From positions 1,302,001 to 1,366,000 of the forward strand of contig NZ_CP009110.1 in assembly GCF_000739085.1 (NCBI RefSeq): DNA of 64,000 bases, written 5' to 3'. The stretch is from Amycolatopsis methanolica 239. GTDB lineage: Bacteria; Actinomycetota; Actinomycetes; Mycobacteriales; Pseudonocardiaceae. The first letter of the stretch is position 1; the number at the start of each line of letters is the position of its first letter. Below are positions 25,258 through 33,366 of this stretch, piece after piece. The translations under genes and the position numbers were made by a program. The notes under the pieces are model-generated. The model saw only the letters and a program-made list of their open reading frames with translations, was not told where the DNA came from and did not search any database.

Positions 25258-26583
25258 TTAGACGGCGGGAACGGGGTCGGCGTCGGCGGTGCGGCTGCGG
25301 CCGATGCCGCGCACCAAGCCGAGCTTGCCCGCAACCACGTAGAGCACGAATGCCACGACGAGCGAGTTGATGCTGGGCAGGCCCCACTCGACGAACTTGC
25401 CGATCAGCGCGCCGGCGACCCAGACCACGATGGTGGCGGGCACCCACACCGGGGCGTCCTCGGGCACGGTTCCCTTGGCGCGCGCGGCTTCCAGCTCGCC
25501 GCGCCACTTCTTGACCACGAAGTACTCGGCCACCATGATCCCGGCGATCGGCGGGAACGCGACGCCGAGCAGGGTGAGGAAGTCGCTGAACGCCCCGAGT
25601 ATCCCGGCCGCCGCGAGAATGCTGCCGACGATGCCGAGCACGGCGGTGATCAGGCCGCGGTGGGCCTTGCGGCCGGACACGGTGCCGATGAAGTTCACCA
25701 CGCCGAGCCCGGACGAGTACAGGTTCCAGTCGTTGATCTTGATGGTCCCGGCGATCACGATCAGCAGGCCGACCCAGCCGACCGACGACGTGACGATGGT
25801 CGTGATCTCGGCCGACTTCACCGCGTGCGCCAGGAGCACACCGGCCATGCCGATCACGTACTCGCCTAGCGTGATGCCGACCAGCGTCTGCTTGACGACG
25901 TCCCCGGTGGTGCGGTTGAACCGCGTCATGTCCGGCGTGATCACCGCGCCGACGATGAACCCGCCCGCGACGAGTGTCGTGCCCTCCAGCAGGCTGAGCT
26001 GCGGACCTGGCGGCGCCGACGACACCAGCGCGCCGACGTCGTGGCCGGACAGCTCGGAGATGATCGACCAGCCGACCAGGATCAGGAACGCGGGCACGGT
26101 CAGGTACGCAGTCCACGCCATCGAGTGGAAGCCGCGCACCACGATCGCGGTCACGACCAGGCCGAACACCAGCGCCCACGCCCACTCCGGCAGGCCGCCG
26201 ATGAGCGAGACGAGGCCCTGCGCCGACACCGCGGACTGGATGCCGAACCAGCCGATGAGGCTGATGCCGATCGCGAGCCCGATCAGCGCCGACCCGCCGC
26301 GGCCGAAGCCGGTCCAGCGGGCGATCATCGACGTCGACAGGCCTTCCCGCATGCCGATCACGCCGACGAGGATTGTGATGAGCTCGAGGATGACCGAGCC
26401 CAGGGTGAACGCCAGGAACGCCTGCCAGAAGCCCATCCCGAAGCCGACGGTCGCGCCGAGCAGGAACTGCGACAGAGCGGACACCTGGCCGAACCGTTGG
26501 ATCGCGACGGACCACCACGAGTAGCGGGCGCTGTCCGGGACTCTGGTGAGGGCGTAGTCGTCGACACCGACTGACGAGGCCAT
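25258..26583 (-). CDS. NCS1-family permease (cytosine/purine/hydantoin type)
   Basis: A 441-residue transporter with about 12 membrane helices: 'RYSWWSVAIQRFGQVSALSQ', 'GATVGFGMGFWQAFLAFTLG', 'GMREGLSTSMIARWTGFGRG' and 'GFIVGAVITPDMTRFNRTTG'. CodB-like NCS1 members import cytosine, purines, allantoin or hydantoins, which fits uptake of a cyclic ureide for the downstream enzymes. The ATG at 26583 is fixed by a strong AAGGAGG 5 bases upstream. It is the first gene of the operon running down to the SDR, so the promoter should lie between 26584 and the hairpin at 26648. Confidence 0.9.
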   Translation of the reverse strand: MASSVGVDDYALTRVPDSARYSWWSVAIQRFGQVSALSQFLLGATVGFGMGFWQAFLAFTLGSVILELITILVGVIGMREGLSTSMIARWTGFGRGGSALIGLAIGISLIGWFGIQSAVSAQGLVSLIGGLPEWAWALVFGLVVTAIVVRGFHSMAWTAYLTVPAFLILVGWSIISELSGHDVGALVSSAPPGPQLSLLEGTTLVAGGFIVGAVITPDMTRFNRTTGDVVKQTLVGITLGEYVIGMAGVLLAHAVKSAEITTIVTSSVGWVGLLIVIAGTIKINDWNLYSSGLGVVNFIGTVSGRKAHRGLITAVLGIVGSILAAAGILGAFSDFLTLLGVAFPPIAGIMVAEYFVVKKWRGELEAARAKGTVPEDAPVWVPATIVVWVAGALIGKFVEWGLPSINSLVVAFVLYVVAGKLGLVRGIGRSRTADADPVPAV

Positions 26584-26647
26584 GCCGACCTCCTTATCCG
26601 GAGAAGAAACGGTTCCCAGCACCGTAAACAGCGCCAACGCCCGGGTC

Positions 26648-26697
26648 ACTGTGCGAGGTGCACAGGCTCGCCGTCGGGCCTGTGCACCTCGCACAGT
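26648..26697. terminator. 20-bp perfect inverted repeat, probable terminator
   Basis: Arms 26648-26667 and 26678-26697 are perfectly complementary over 20 bp around a 10-base loop. The right arm ends on the first base of the aminotransferase stop codon. No U-tract follows, so a factor-independent terminator is only probable; it could also insulate the permease promoter or be a protein-binding site. Confidence 0.7.
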
Positions 26698-27905
26698 CAG
26701 AGGCTCCGGACCCCGTCGAGCAGCCGGTCGACCTCGGCGACCGTCGTGTAGGGGGCGATGCCGGCCCGGACCGCCCCGGTGTCGCCCAGCCCCAGGTGGC
26801 GGGAACATTCCAGCGCGTAGAAGCTGCCCGCGGGCGCGTTCACGCCCTGTGCGCCGAGCCGCTCGTAGACCACCTGCGACGGGATGCCCTCGACGGAGAA
26901 CAGGACGGTGGGAGTGCGGCGCCGGGCGGGGGAGCCGTACTGGGTCACGCCGCGGATGTCCGCGAGGCCCGCGTCGAGGCGGTCGAGCAGGGCCTGCTCG
27001 TGCTCCTCCAGCTCGGTCAGCGACCGCTGCAGCCGCTGCCGCCGCGTGCCGTCGCCGGGCACCAGGTCCGCGAGGAAGTCGATCGCCGCGGTGGTGCCGG
27101 CGAGCAGTTCGTACGGCAGCGTGCCCAGCTCGAACCGCTCCGGCACGGCGTTCGTCGATGGCGCCAGCTTGTCCGGGTGCAGGCTCTCCAGTAGCTCCGG
27201 TGCGGCCGCGACCAGCCCCAGGTGCGGGCCGAGGAACTTGTACGGCGAGCAGCCGTAGAAGTCCGCGCCCAGCGCCGTGACGTCGACCGGCGCGTGCGGC
27301 GTGAGGTGCACACCGTCCACGTAGAGCAGCGCTGGGGTTTCGTGCACCGCCGCGGCGATCGCCGGGATGTCCGGGCGCGTGCCGAGCAGGTTGGACGCCG
27401 CGGTCACCGCGACCAGGCGGGTGCGGTCCGACAGCAACCCGGTCACGGCCCCGGCCGGCAGCTCACCGGTCGCCGGGTCGAAGTCCGCCCACCGCACCGC
27501 GACTCCGCGGGCCTCCGCCGCCTGCACCCATGGGCGGATGTTCGCGTCGTGGTCGAGGCGGGTCACCACGACCTCGTCGCCGGGCTGCCAGGTCTTCGCC
27601 AGCGCGCGGGAGAAGTCGTAGGTCAGCTGGGTCATGCTGCGCCCGAACACGACGCCGCCGGGCTGGGCGCCGAGCAGATCGGCGGCGGCCTGGCGCGCCT
27701 CGGTGACGATCGCGTCGGCGCGGCGCTCGGCCGCGGTGACCGAGCCGCGGTTGGCGATCGCGGCGCACACCGTCCTGGCGACGGCCTCGCCGACCACGTC
27801 CGGCACCTGCGAGCCGCCGGGGCCGTCGAAGTGCGCCGCGCCCTCGTCGAGCGCGGGGAAGTGCTTGCGTACTGCGGTTACGTCATAGGCCACGCGGCCC
27901 AGCAT
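26697..27905 (-). CDS. class V aminotransferase / cysteine desulfurase-like protein
   Basis: A 402-residue PLP enzyme of the cysteine-desulfurase-like group (VC1184/TIGR01976 type). It begins 'FPALDEGAAHFDGPGGSQVP'; 'VVFGRSMTQLTYDFSRAL', 'VVTRLDHDANIRPW', 'LLYVDGVHLTPHAPVDVTAL' and the PLP lysine in 'YGCSPYKFLGPHLG' follow. The usual desulfurase active-site cysteine loop is not convincing, so an aminotransferase or lyase role is possible. It lies upstream of the oxoprolinase operon on the same strand but is separated by a strong hairpin, so co-transcription is doubtful. Confidence 0.85.
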   Translation of the reverse strand: MLGRVAYDVTAVRKHFPALDEGAAHFDGPGGSQVPDVVGEAVARTVCAAIANRGSVTAAERRADAIVTEARQAAADLLGAQPGGVVFGRSMTQLTYDFSRALAKTWQPGDEVVVTRLDHDANIRPWVQAAEARGVAVRWADFDPATGELPAGAVTGLLSDRTRLVAVTAASNLLGTRPDIPAIAAAVHETPALLYVDGVHLTPHAPVDVTALGADFYGCSPYKFLGPHLGLVAAAPELLESLHPDKLAPSTNAVPERFELGTLPYELLAGTTAAIDFLADLVPGDGTRRQRLQRSLTELEEHEQALLDRLDAGLADIRGVTQYGSPARRRTPTVLFSVEGIPSQVVYERLGAQGVNAPAGSFYALECSRHLGLGDTGAVRAGIAPYTTVAEVDRLLDGVRSL

Positions 27906-27908
27906 GCC

Positions 27909-28859
27909 TCACGAACCGGCGAACGTGCGCCGGTAGTCGTGCGGGGACACCCCGATCACCCGGTGGAAGTGGTGCCGGAGCAGGGCTCCCGTGCTGAACC
28001 CGCACTCGCGGGCGATCTCCTCGATGCTCAGCCGCGTGGTCTCCAGCAGGGTGCGGGCGTGCAGGACGCGTTGCGTGGTCAGCCACTTCACCGGCGTGGT
28101 CCCGGTTTCCGCGGCGAACCGGCGGGCGAAGGTCCGCTCCGACATCTGGGCGCGCCGGGCCAGCGCCGGGACCGTGTGCTCCTCGGCGAGGTTCTCGACC
28201 ATCCACGTCAGCACCGGTTCCAGACTGTCCGCGGTGGACTCCGGCATCGGCAGCTCGACGAACTGCCGCTGACCGCCGTCGCGCTGCGGGGGCACGACCA
28301 TGCGGCGCGCGATCGCGGTGGCCACCGCCGAGCCCAGCTCGCGGCGGACGAGGTGCAGGCTCGCGTCGATCCCGGCCGCGGTGCCCGCGCTGGTGATGAT
28401 GTCGCCGTCGTCGACGAACAGCACGTCCGGATCGAGGATTGCCTCGGGGAAGCGCTGCTTGAAGTCCTCGATGTGCTTCCAGTGCGTGGTGCACGGGCGG
28501 CCGTTGAGCAGGCCGGTGGCGCCGAGCAGGAACGCGCCGCTGCAGACGGTCAGGAGGGTGGCGCCGTTCGCGTGGGCCCGCCGGATGGCGTCGAGCACCG
28601 CGGGCGGGTAGTCGTCGCGGACGGCGGCCGCCGGGATGGCGACCAGGTCGGCGCCTTCGAGCCCGTCGAGGCCGCGCTCGGGGATGAACTGGACGCCGAC
28701 GCCGGCCCGGATGGGTTCGCCCGGCCGTTCGCCGCACACGCGGAACTCGATGGGCGGCACGCCGTCCTCGGTCCGGTCGATGCCGAAGACCTCGCAGACG
28801 ACGCCGAACTCGAAGACGGCGGCGCGATCGACCAGCACAGCGGCCACAGTGCGGAGCAT
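27909..28859 (-). CDS. GlxA-family regulator (DJ-1/PfpI sensor + AraC DNA-binding domain)
   Basis: 316 residues. Residues 1-190 form a class-I glutamine-amidotransferase-like (DJ-1/PfpI) domain: 'LVDRAAVFEFGVVCEVFGID', the nucleophile-elbow region 'LLTVCSGAFLLGATGLLNGR' and 'THWKHIEDFKQRFPEA'. Residues about 215-316 hold two AraC HTHs: 'VPALARRAQMSERTFARRF' and 'SIEEIARECGFSTGALLRHH'. Such regulators control catabolism of nitrogenous compounds. TGGCAG-type sites lie immediately upstream, so autoregulation is likely. Confidence 0.9.
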   Translation of the reverse strand: MLRTVAAVLVDRAAVFEFGVVCEVFGIDRTEDGVPPIEFRVCGERPGEPIRAGVGVQFIPERGLDGLEGADLVAIPAAAVRDDYPPAVLDAIRRAHANGATLLTVCSGAFLLGATGLLNGRPCTTHWKHIEDFKQRFPEAILDPDVLFVDDGDIITSAGTAAGIDASLHLVRRELGSAVATAIARRMVVPPQRDGGQRQFVELPMPESTADSLEPVLTWMVENLAEEHTVPALARRAQMSERTFARRFAAETGTTPVKWLTTQRVLHARTLLETTRLSIEEIARECGFSTGALLRHHFHRVIGVSPHDYRRTFAGS

Positions 28860-28873
28860 CCCGTCAGAGTAGC

Positions 28874-28945
28874 TGGCAGAATTTTGCCGGACAAGGACTG
28901 TTCTGCCACTTCTGGCAGCTTCTGGCGGAGCGAATAATTTCTGCC
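28874..28945. promoter_or_regulatory. TGGCAG/CTGCCA operator cluster
   Basis: Between the divergent GlxA gene and a small gene, the hexamer TGGCAG or its complement recurs. Copies are TGGCAGA (28874-28880), the perfect palindrome CTGCCA-CTTC-TGGCAG (28903-28918), a near-match TTCTGGCGG (from 28920) and TTCTGCC at the start of the next gene. The density suggests binding sites for the adjacent AraC-type regulator. Confidence 0.55.
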
Positions 28946-29173
28946 ATGACCGAATTGCTGATGTTCCTCCTGCTCATCGCCCTGACCGTGTGGGGCCTCA
29001 ACCGCAACCACCGCCGTCAGGCACCGTCGCGGATGTTCGGCAGTTTCGACATCGAAGACCGCGACGCGCTCCGGATCCGCGGCGAGGTGGCCGCCCGCCG
29101 GCTGGAGGCCGCGCGCCCGGAGATCCGGACCGCCACGGCTCCGCGGACTCGTCACCACCTTTCCCGCGCCTGA
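28946..29173 (+). CDS. small membrane-anchored hypothetical protein
   Basis: 75 residues: an N-terminal hydrophobic helix ('LLMFLLLIALTVWGL') followed by a basic, Arg-rich cytoplasmic tail. No family recognised. It is divergent from the GlxA regulator and shares the TGGCAG-rich spacer, so it may be regulated by it. The weak evidence is the open frame, the start position and the transmembrane helix. Confidence 0.4.
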   Translation: MTELLMFLLLIALTVWGLNRNHRRQAPSRMFGSFDIEDRDALRIRGEVAARRLEAARPEIRTATAPRTRHHLSRA

Positions 29174-29216
29174 CCGCCACCTAGACCGGGCACGACCTCG
29201 ACGCCGAGGAGGACGC

Positions 29217-29567
29217 GTGCCCGAGCTGAGCCTGGCCGACACCAACGGCATCCTGCGCCAGCCGTGGATCCACCCGGCCCGCTCCAGCGCGGGCCTCGGG
29301 TGGGACCGGCTCTACGTCTCGACGCAGGCCGAAGCGCCCTACCGCGCGAGCTTCGACTCGGCGGGGACCCACCTGGTGATACTGCACCTCGACGGCCCGG
29401 TGACCGTGCGCCGCGGGCGGCACCAGGTGGCGCACATCCCCGCCGGCGGGCTGTTCCTCCACCCCGCCGGGCGCGCGGTCTCACCGTGGAACTCGGCGGG
29501 AAGCTGCGGACCGTGCACGCCTACCTGCCCGACTCGGTGCTGCGCGAGGCGGCCGACGGCCCGGACC
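29217..29567 (+). pseudogene. AraC-family regulator, N-terminal fragment with a frameshift
   Basis: From a GTG with GAGGAGG upstream, the sequence reads as the N-terminal ligand domain of an AraC-type regulator: 'LGWDRLYVSTQAEAPYRASF', 'HLVILHLDGPVTVRRG', 'IPAGGLFLHPAGR'. At about 29475 the homologous frame changes and continues as 'LTVELGGKLRTVHAYLPDSV' and 'LREAADGPDL'. The shift corresponds to one extra GC in the GCGCGC tract at 29471-29476. The DNA-binding half is missing: the sequence runs directly into a GH92 fragment. Confidence 0.75.
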
Positions 29568-31073
29568 TACGTCGACCACCTCGCCGGCCTGCGGCCGGGT
29601 ACGACGACCGCCAGCGGTGGCGAGGGCTACGCCACCGGCGCCGACCGCGCGGGCCGGGGATCGGGCGGGTACGTCAGCTTCGCGGACACCGACGTCACGA
29701 TGAAGGTCGGCATCTCCTACACGAGCCTCGACGCGGCGCGGAAGAACCTGTCCGCCGAGGTCAAGCCGAAGGACGACGTCGAGTCGGTGGCCGCGGACGC
29801 GCGGGCGGCGTGGTCGAAGCAGCTGCGGTCGATCGAGATCGCCGGCGGCACCGAGGACCAGCGCACCACGTTCTACACCGCGCTCTACCACTCGTTCCTG
29901 CAGCCGAACATCGCCAGCGACGTCGACGGAACCTACTTCGGCAGCGACTTCGCGGTGCACCGGCTCGCGCGCGGGCATCGGACGCAGTACGGCAACTTCT
30001 CCGGCTGGGACCAGTACCGGGCGCACACGCAGCTGCTCGCGCTGCTGGAACCCGGGGTGGCGGGGGATTTCGCGCAGTCGTTGTACAACCTGGCGCAGCA
30101 GAACGGCGGCGTGTGGGACCGGTGGGTGCACGTCAACGGCCCCACGCACGTCATGACCGGTGACCCGTCCGCGCCGACGCTCGCCGGGTTCTACGCGATG
30201 GGTGTGCGGAACTTCGACGTGCGTGGCGCGTTCGACTCGCTGGTGCGCCAGGCGACGGTGCCGCACCCGTCGGGGTTGTCCGACGCGGGTTGCCCCGGTC
30301 AGTGCGAGGGGCAGCGGCCGAACCTGGCGGAGTACGAGCGGCTCGGGTACGCGCCGCAGGACACGTGCCACTGCTGGGGCGGCGCGGCGGAGACGCTGGA
30401 GGACGCGACCGCTGATTTCGCCTTGGCGGACTGGGCGTCGCGGCTGGGGCGCGGCGCCGAGTCCCGCGAGCTGATACCGCGGGCGAGCTGGTGGCGCAAC
30501 ACGTTCAACCCGGCGGCCACCCCCGAGGGCGGTTACCAGCAGGCCCGGCTCGCGAACGGCAACTGGGTGCAGCCGTTCTCGGCGACTTCGGATGTGGGTT
30601 TCGCGCAGGGCACCAGCGCGACGTACACGTGGATGGTGCAGCACGACGTGTCCGGCCTGGCGGCGGCACGGCTCGACGCGTTCTTCCACCGCCCCGACGG
30701 CTCATGGGCCACGGGCGGCGACGGTTTCCGCTACGACCCGACGAACGAGCCCGGCATCCACACGCCCTGGTTGTACAACGCGCTGGGCCAGCCGTGGAAG
30801 ACGCAGGAAACCGTGCGGGCGATGGCATCGTTGGTGTACCGGACGGGTCCGAGCGGCCTGCCCGGGAACGACGACCTGGGCACCATGTCGGCCTGGTACG
30901 TGTTCGCCGCGCTCGGCATGTACCCGCAGACGCCGAGCCGCGCGGAGATGCTGCTGTCCAGCCCGATGTTCGAAGAGGCCTGGATCAAGCGCAACGACGG
31001 CACGGTGACGGTCGGGGCCACACCGAACACCAAGTGGGGCAAGGAACTCCCAGTGGACCACGTCCACGACTAG
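29568..31073 (+). pseudogene. GH92 alpha-1,2-mannosidase, truncated at both ends
   Basis: About 500 residues of a glycoside hydrolase family 92 enzyme (exo-alpha-mannosidases, normally 750 or more residues and secreted). Diagnostic blocks are 'VTMKVGISYTSLDAARKNLS', 'TTFYTALYHSFLQPNIASDV', 'YGNFSGWDQYRAHTQLLALL', 'EPGIHTPWLYNALGQPWKTQ' and 'GNDDLGTMSAWYVFAALGMY'. The N-terminal domain and any signal peptide are missing; the frame is fused to the AraC remnant. Near the C-terminus 'LLSSPMFEEAWIKRNDGTVT' jumps to 'TPNTKWGKELPVDHVHD', suggesting an internal deletion. Not expected to be functional. Confidence 0.8.
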
Positions 31074-31085
31074 CAAACCCCCGCC

Positions 31086-31300
31086 CGGCCACGCAACAGC
31101 ACCGACTACCCCAACCAGACCTCCCCCGCCCCCGGTCCACAGCCGATCTTTGGTCGGCGACTGAAACACAATCAGGCATCGGTGGTGGTCGAAGGTGACC
31201 CTTCGAGCGGGCCGTGAGGCGCTCCTGCGCGAAGCGCAGGAAAAAGATCAAAAGAGTCGTCGCCGGACGGGCAGGCCCCGGGATGACCACCCGGCTCGGG
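31086..31300 (+). repeat. dispersed structured intergenic element, copy A
   Basis: This shares several blocks in the same order with 51812-52074: a GATC/GGTC-CACAGCCGATCTTTGGTCG block, CTGAAACAC-ATCAGGCATCGG, GGTGGTCG-AAGGTGACC, two hairpins, AAAGATCAAAAG and GATGACCACCC. Hairpin 1 pairs GAGC..GCC with GGC..GCTC around a GTGA loop (31205-31224, two-G bulge). Hairpin 2 is a perfect 8-bp stem, TCCTGCGC-GAA-GCGCAGGA (31223-31241). It fills most of the 350-base gap before the hydroxyquinol gene. I see no credible gene in it. Confidence 0.7.
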
Positions 31301-31426
31301 TGTTGTTCAAAGATCAAAAGCCGCTTCGCGCCTCTTTCGTGCCGAAGGATGCTCAATCCATGCAGGCGCCTGCCTCCGGTAACCCCGATACTGGTCAACA
31401 CGTCGGTGACAAGGGAGTGGAGCGCG

Positions 31427-33358
31427 ATGCGGGGCTTCGTCTACTCGGCTCATCCGGTTCGGGTCGTGTTCGGCTCGGGGACGGTGGCTCAGGTGCGCGA
31501 GGAGGTGGCGCGGCTGGGTGGCAAGCGGGTGTTGTTGCTGTCCGGGCCGTCCGTGCGCGATGCCGCCCAGCCGGTGCGGGACGCGCTCGGGCCGCTGCTC
31601 GCTGCGGAGTTCGACGGCGCCGCCATGCACACCCCCGTCGAGGTCACCGGGCAGGCTCTCGAAGTGCTGGCCGAACACGAGGCGGACTGCCTGGTCGCGA
31701 TCGGCGGCGGCTCCACCACCGGGCTGGCCAAAGCGCTCGCCGTGCGCACCGACCTGCCGCAGGTCATCCTGCCGACCACCTACGCGGGCTCGGAGGTCAC
31801 GCCGGTCCTGGGCGAGACCGACAACGGTCGCAAGACCACTCGGTCCTCACCCGCCATCCTGCCGGAGACGGTCATCTACGACGTAGATCTGACCCTCGGG
31901 CTGCCCGTCGCCGTGTCGGTCACCAGCGGCGTCAACGCGATGGCCCACGCGGTCGAGGCGCTGTACGCACCGCAGGCGAACCCGATCGTCGACGGGATGG
32001 CCCTGGACGCGATCACCCGCATCGCCCGGTCACTGCCCGCTCTCGTCGACGATCCGTCCGATGTGGACGCGCGGGCGGACCTGCTGCAGGCCGCGTGGCT
32101 CGCCGGCACCTGCCTGGCCACCGTTGGGATGGGCCTGCACCACAAACTCTGCCACACCCTCGGCGGCTCGTTCGACCTGCCGCACGCCGAGACGCACACG
32201 GTGATCCTCCCGCACGTCATGGCCTACAACGCCCCGGCCGCGACCGAGGTCATGACCCGCATCGCGGCGGCGCTCGGCACCACCGACGCGCCCAGCGGCG
32301 TGCACGACCTCGTCGTCCGCTGCGGCGGGCCGACGTCGCTGCGGGAGCTGGGCATGAGCCTCGACGACGTCCCGCACGCGGCCGAACTCGCCACCGCCAA
32401 GCCGTACCCGAACCCGCGCGAGCTGACCCGCGAGGGTATCGAGGACCTCCTGCGGCAGGCGTGGCACGGCACTCGCCCGGGTGGCGGACGCGCCGTGCCG
32501 GACCTGGGCTGGCTCACCCGGCAGGTCGTCGCGAGCTTCGACCAGACCCCCGACCCGCGCGCGAAACAGCTGGTCACCGACCTGGTGCGGCGCCTGCACC
32601 ACTACGTCACCGCCAACGACGTCACCCAGGACGAATGGCAGTACGCCATCGACTTCCTGACCCGCGCGGGCCACATCACCACCGACACGCGGCAGGAGTT
32701 CGTGCTGCTGTCCGACGTACTCGGGGTGTCCAGCGCGGTCGACCTCCTGACCAACTCCCGCACCCCGGACACCACGCCGTCGGCGGTGCTCGGCCCGTTC
32801 TACGTCGAGGGACCACCGGCCGCCGAGCACGGCAGCGACATCTCCGGTGGCCTGCCGGGAACGCCGATGTGGGCCGACATCCGCGTCACCGGCCCGGACG
32901 GCGAGCCCGTTCCCGACGCCGTTGTCGACGTCTGGCAGTCCAACGAGGACGGCTACTACGACGTCCAGCTGCCCGACCTCGACGGGCCGGTCCTGCGGGC
33001 CCGCTTCCGCAGCGACGCCGACGGCCGGGTGCGGTTCTGGTCGATCCTTCCCAAGGAGTACCCGATCCCGGAGGACGGCCCGGTCGGGCAGATGCTCGCG
33101 GCCACCGGACGGCACCCGTGGCGGGCGCCGCACGTGCACTTCATGATCAAGGCGCCGGGCCACCAGCAGCTCATCACGCAGCTGTTCGTGCGGGGCGGGC
33201 CGTACCTGGACACCTCGTCCGGGCGCGGCGACACCGTCTTCGGCGTCAAGGACTCCCTCGTCGTGGACTTCGTCCCGCGGCACGGCCCGGCCCCGGACGG
33301 ACGGGCCGTCGACGGCGAGTGGCGGTTGCTCGAATTCACCTTCCGCATCGCGCGCTAG
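31427..33358 (+). CDS. fused maleylacetate reductase / hydroxyquinol 1,2-dioxygenase
   Basis: A 643-residue bifunctional protein. Residues 1-350 are a maleylacetate reductase (iron-ADH fold): 'AIGGGSTTGLAKALA' (91-105) for NAD(P)H, 'PTTYAGSEVTPVLGETDNGR' and 'GLHHKLCHTLGGSFDLPHAE' (236-255). Residues 358-643 are an intradiol dioxygenase with an N-terminal helical domain and predicted Fe(III) ligands Tyr459 ('GPFYVEG'), Tyr545 ('PKEYPIP'), His569 and His571 ('APHVHFMI'). The dioxygenase would open hydroxyquinol to maleylacetate and the reductase would make 3-oxoadipate, so one chain does two consecutive steps. The ATG at 31427 has AGGGAG upstream. It is followed after 8 bases by the hydroxylase gene. 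Confidence 0.93.
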   Translation: MRGFVYSAHPVRVVFGSGTVAQVREEVARLGGKRVLLLSGPSVRDAAQPVRDALGPLLAAEFDGAAMHTPVEVTGQALEVLAEHEADCLVAIGGGSTTGLAKALAVRTDLPQVILPTTYAGSEVTPVLGETDNGRKTTRSSPAILPETVIYDVDLTLGLPVAVSVTSGVNAMAHAVEALYAPQANPIVDGMALDAITRIARSLPALVDDPSDVDARADLLQAAWLAGTCLATVGMGLHHKLCHTLGGSFDLPHAETHTVILPHVMAYNAPAATEVMTRIAAALGTTDAPSGVHDLVVRCGGPTSLRELGMSLDDVPHAAELATAKPYPNPRELTREGIEDLLRQAWHGTRPGGGRAVPDLGWLTRQVVASFDQTPDPRAKQLVTDLVRRLHHYVTANDVTQDEWQYAIDFLTRAGHITTDTRQEFVLLSDVLGVSSAVDLLTNSRTPDTTPSAVLGPFYVEGPPAAEHGSDISGGLPGTPMWADIRVTGPDGEPVPDAVVDVWQSNEDGYYDVQLPDLDGPVLRARFRSDADGRVRFWSILPKEYPIPEDGPVGQMLAATGRHPWRAPHVHFMIKAPGHQQLITQLFVRGGPYLDTSSGRGDTVFGVKDSLVVDFVPRHGPAPDGRAVDGEWRLLEFTFRIAR

Positions 33359-33366
33359 GAGTTCCC

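Noticed and set aside
31073..31426. Promoter-proximal small gene before the hydroxyquinol fusion
   Set aside because: The frame upstream of 31427 is repeat element sequence, and the ribosome site sits just before the ATG at 31427.
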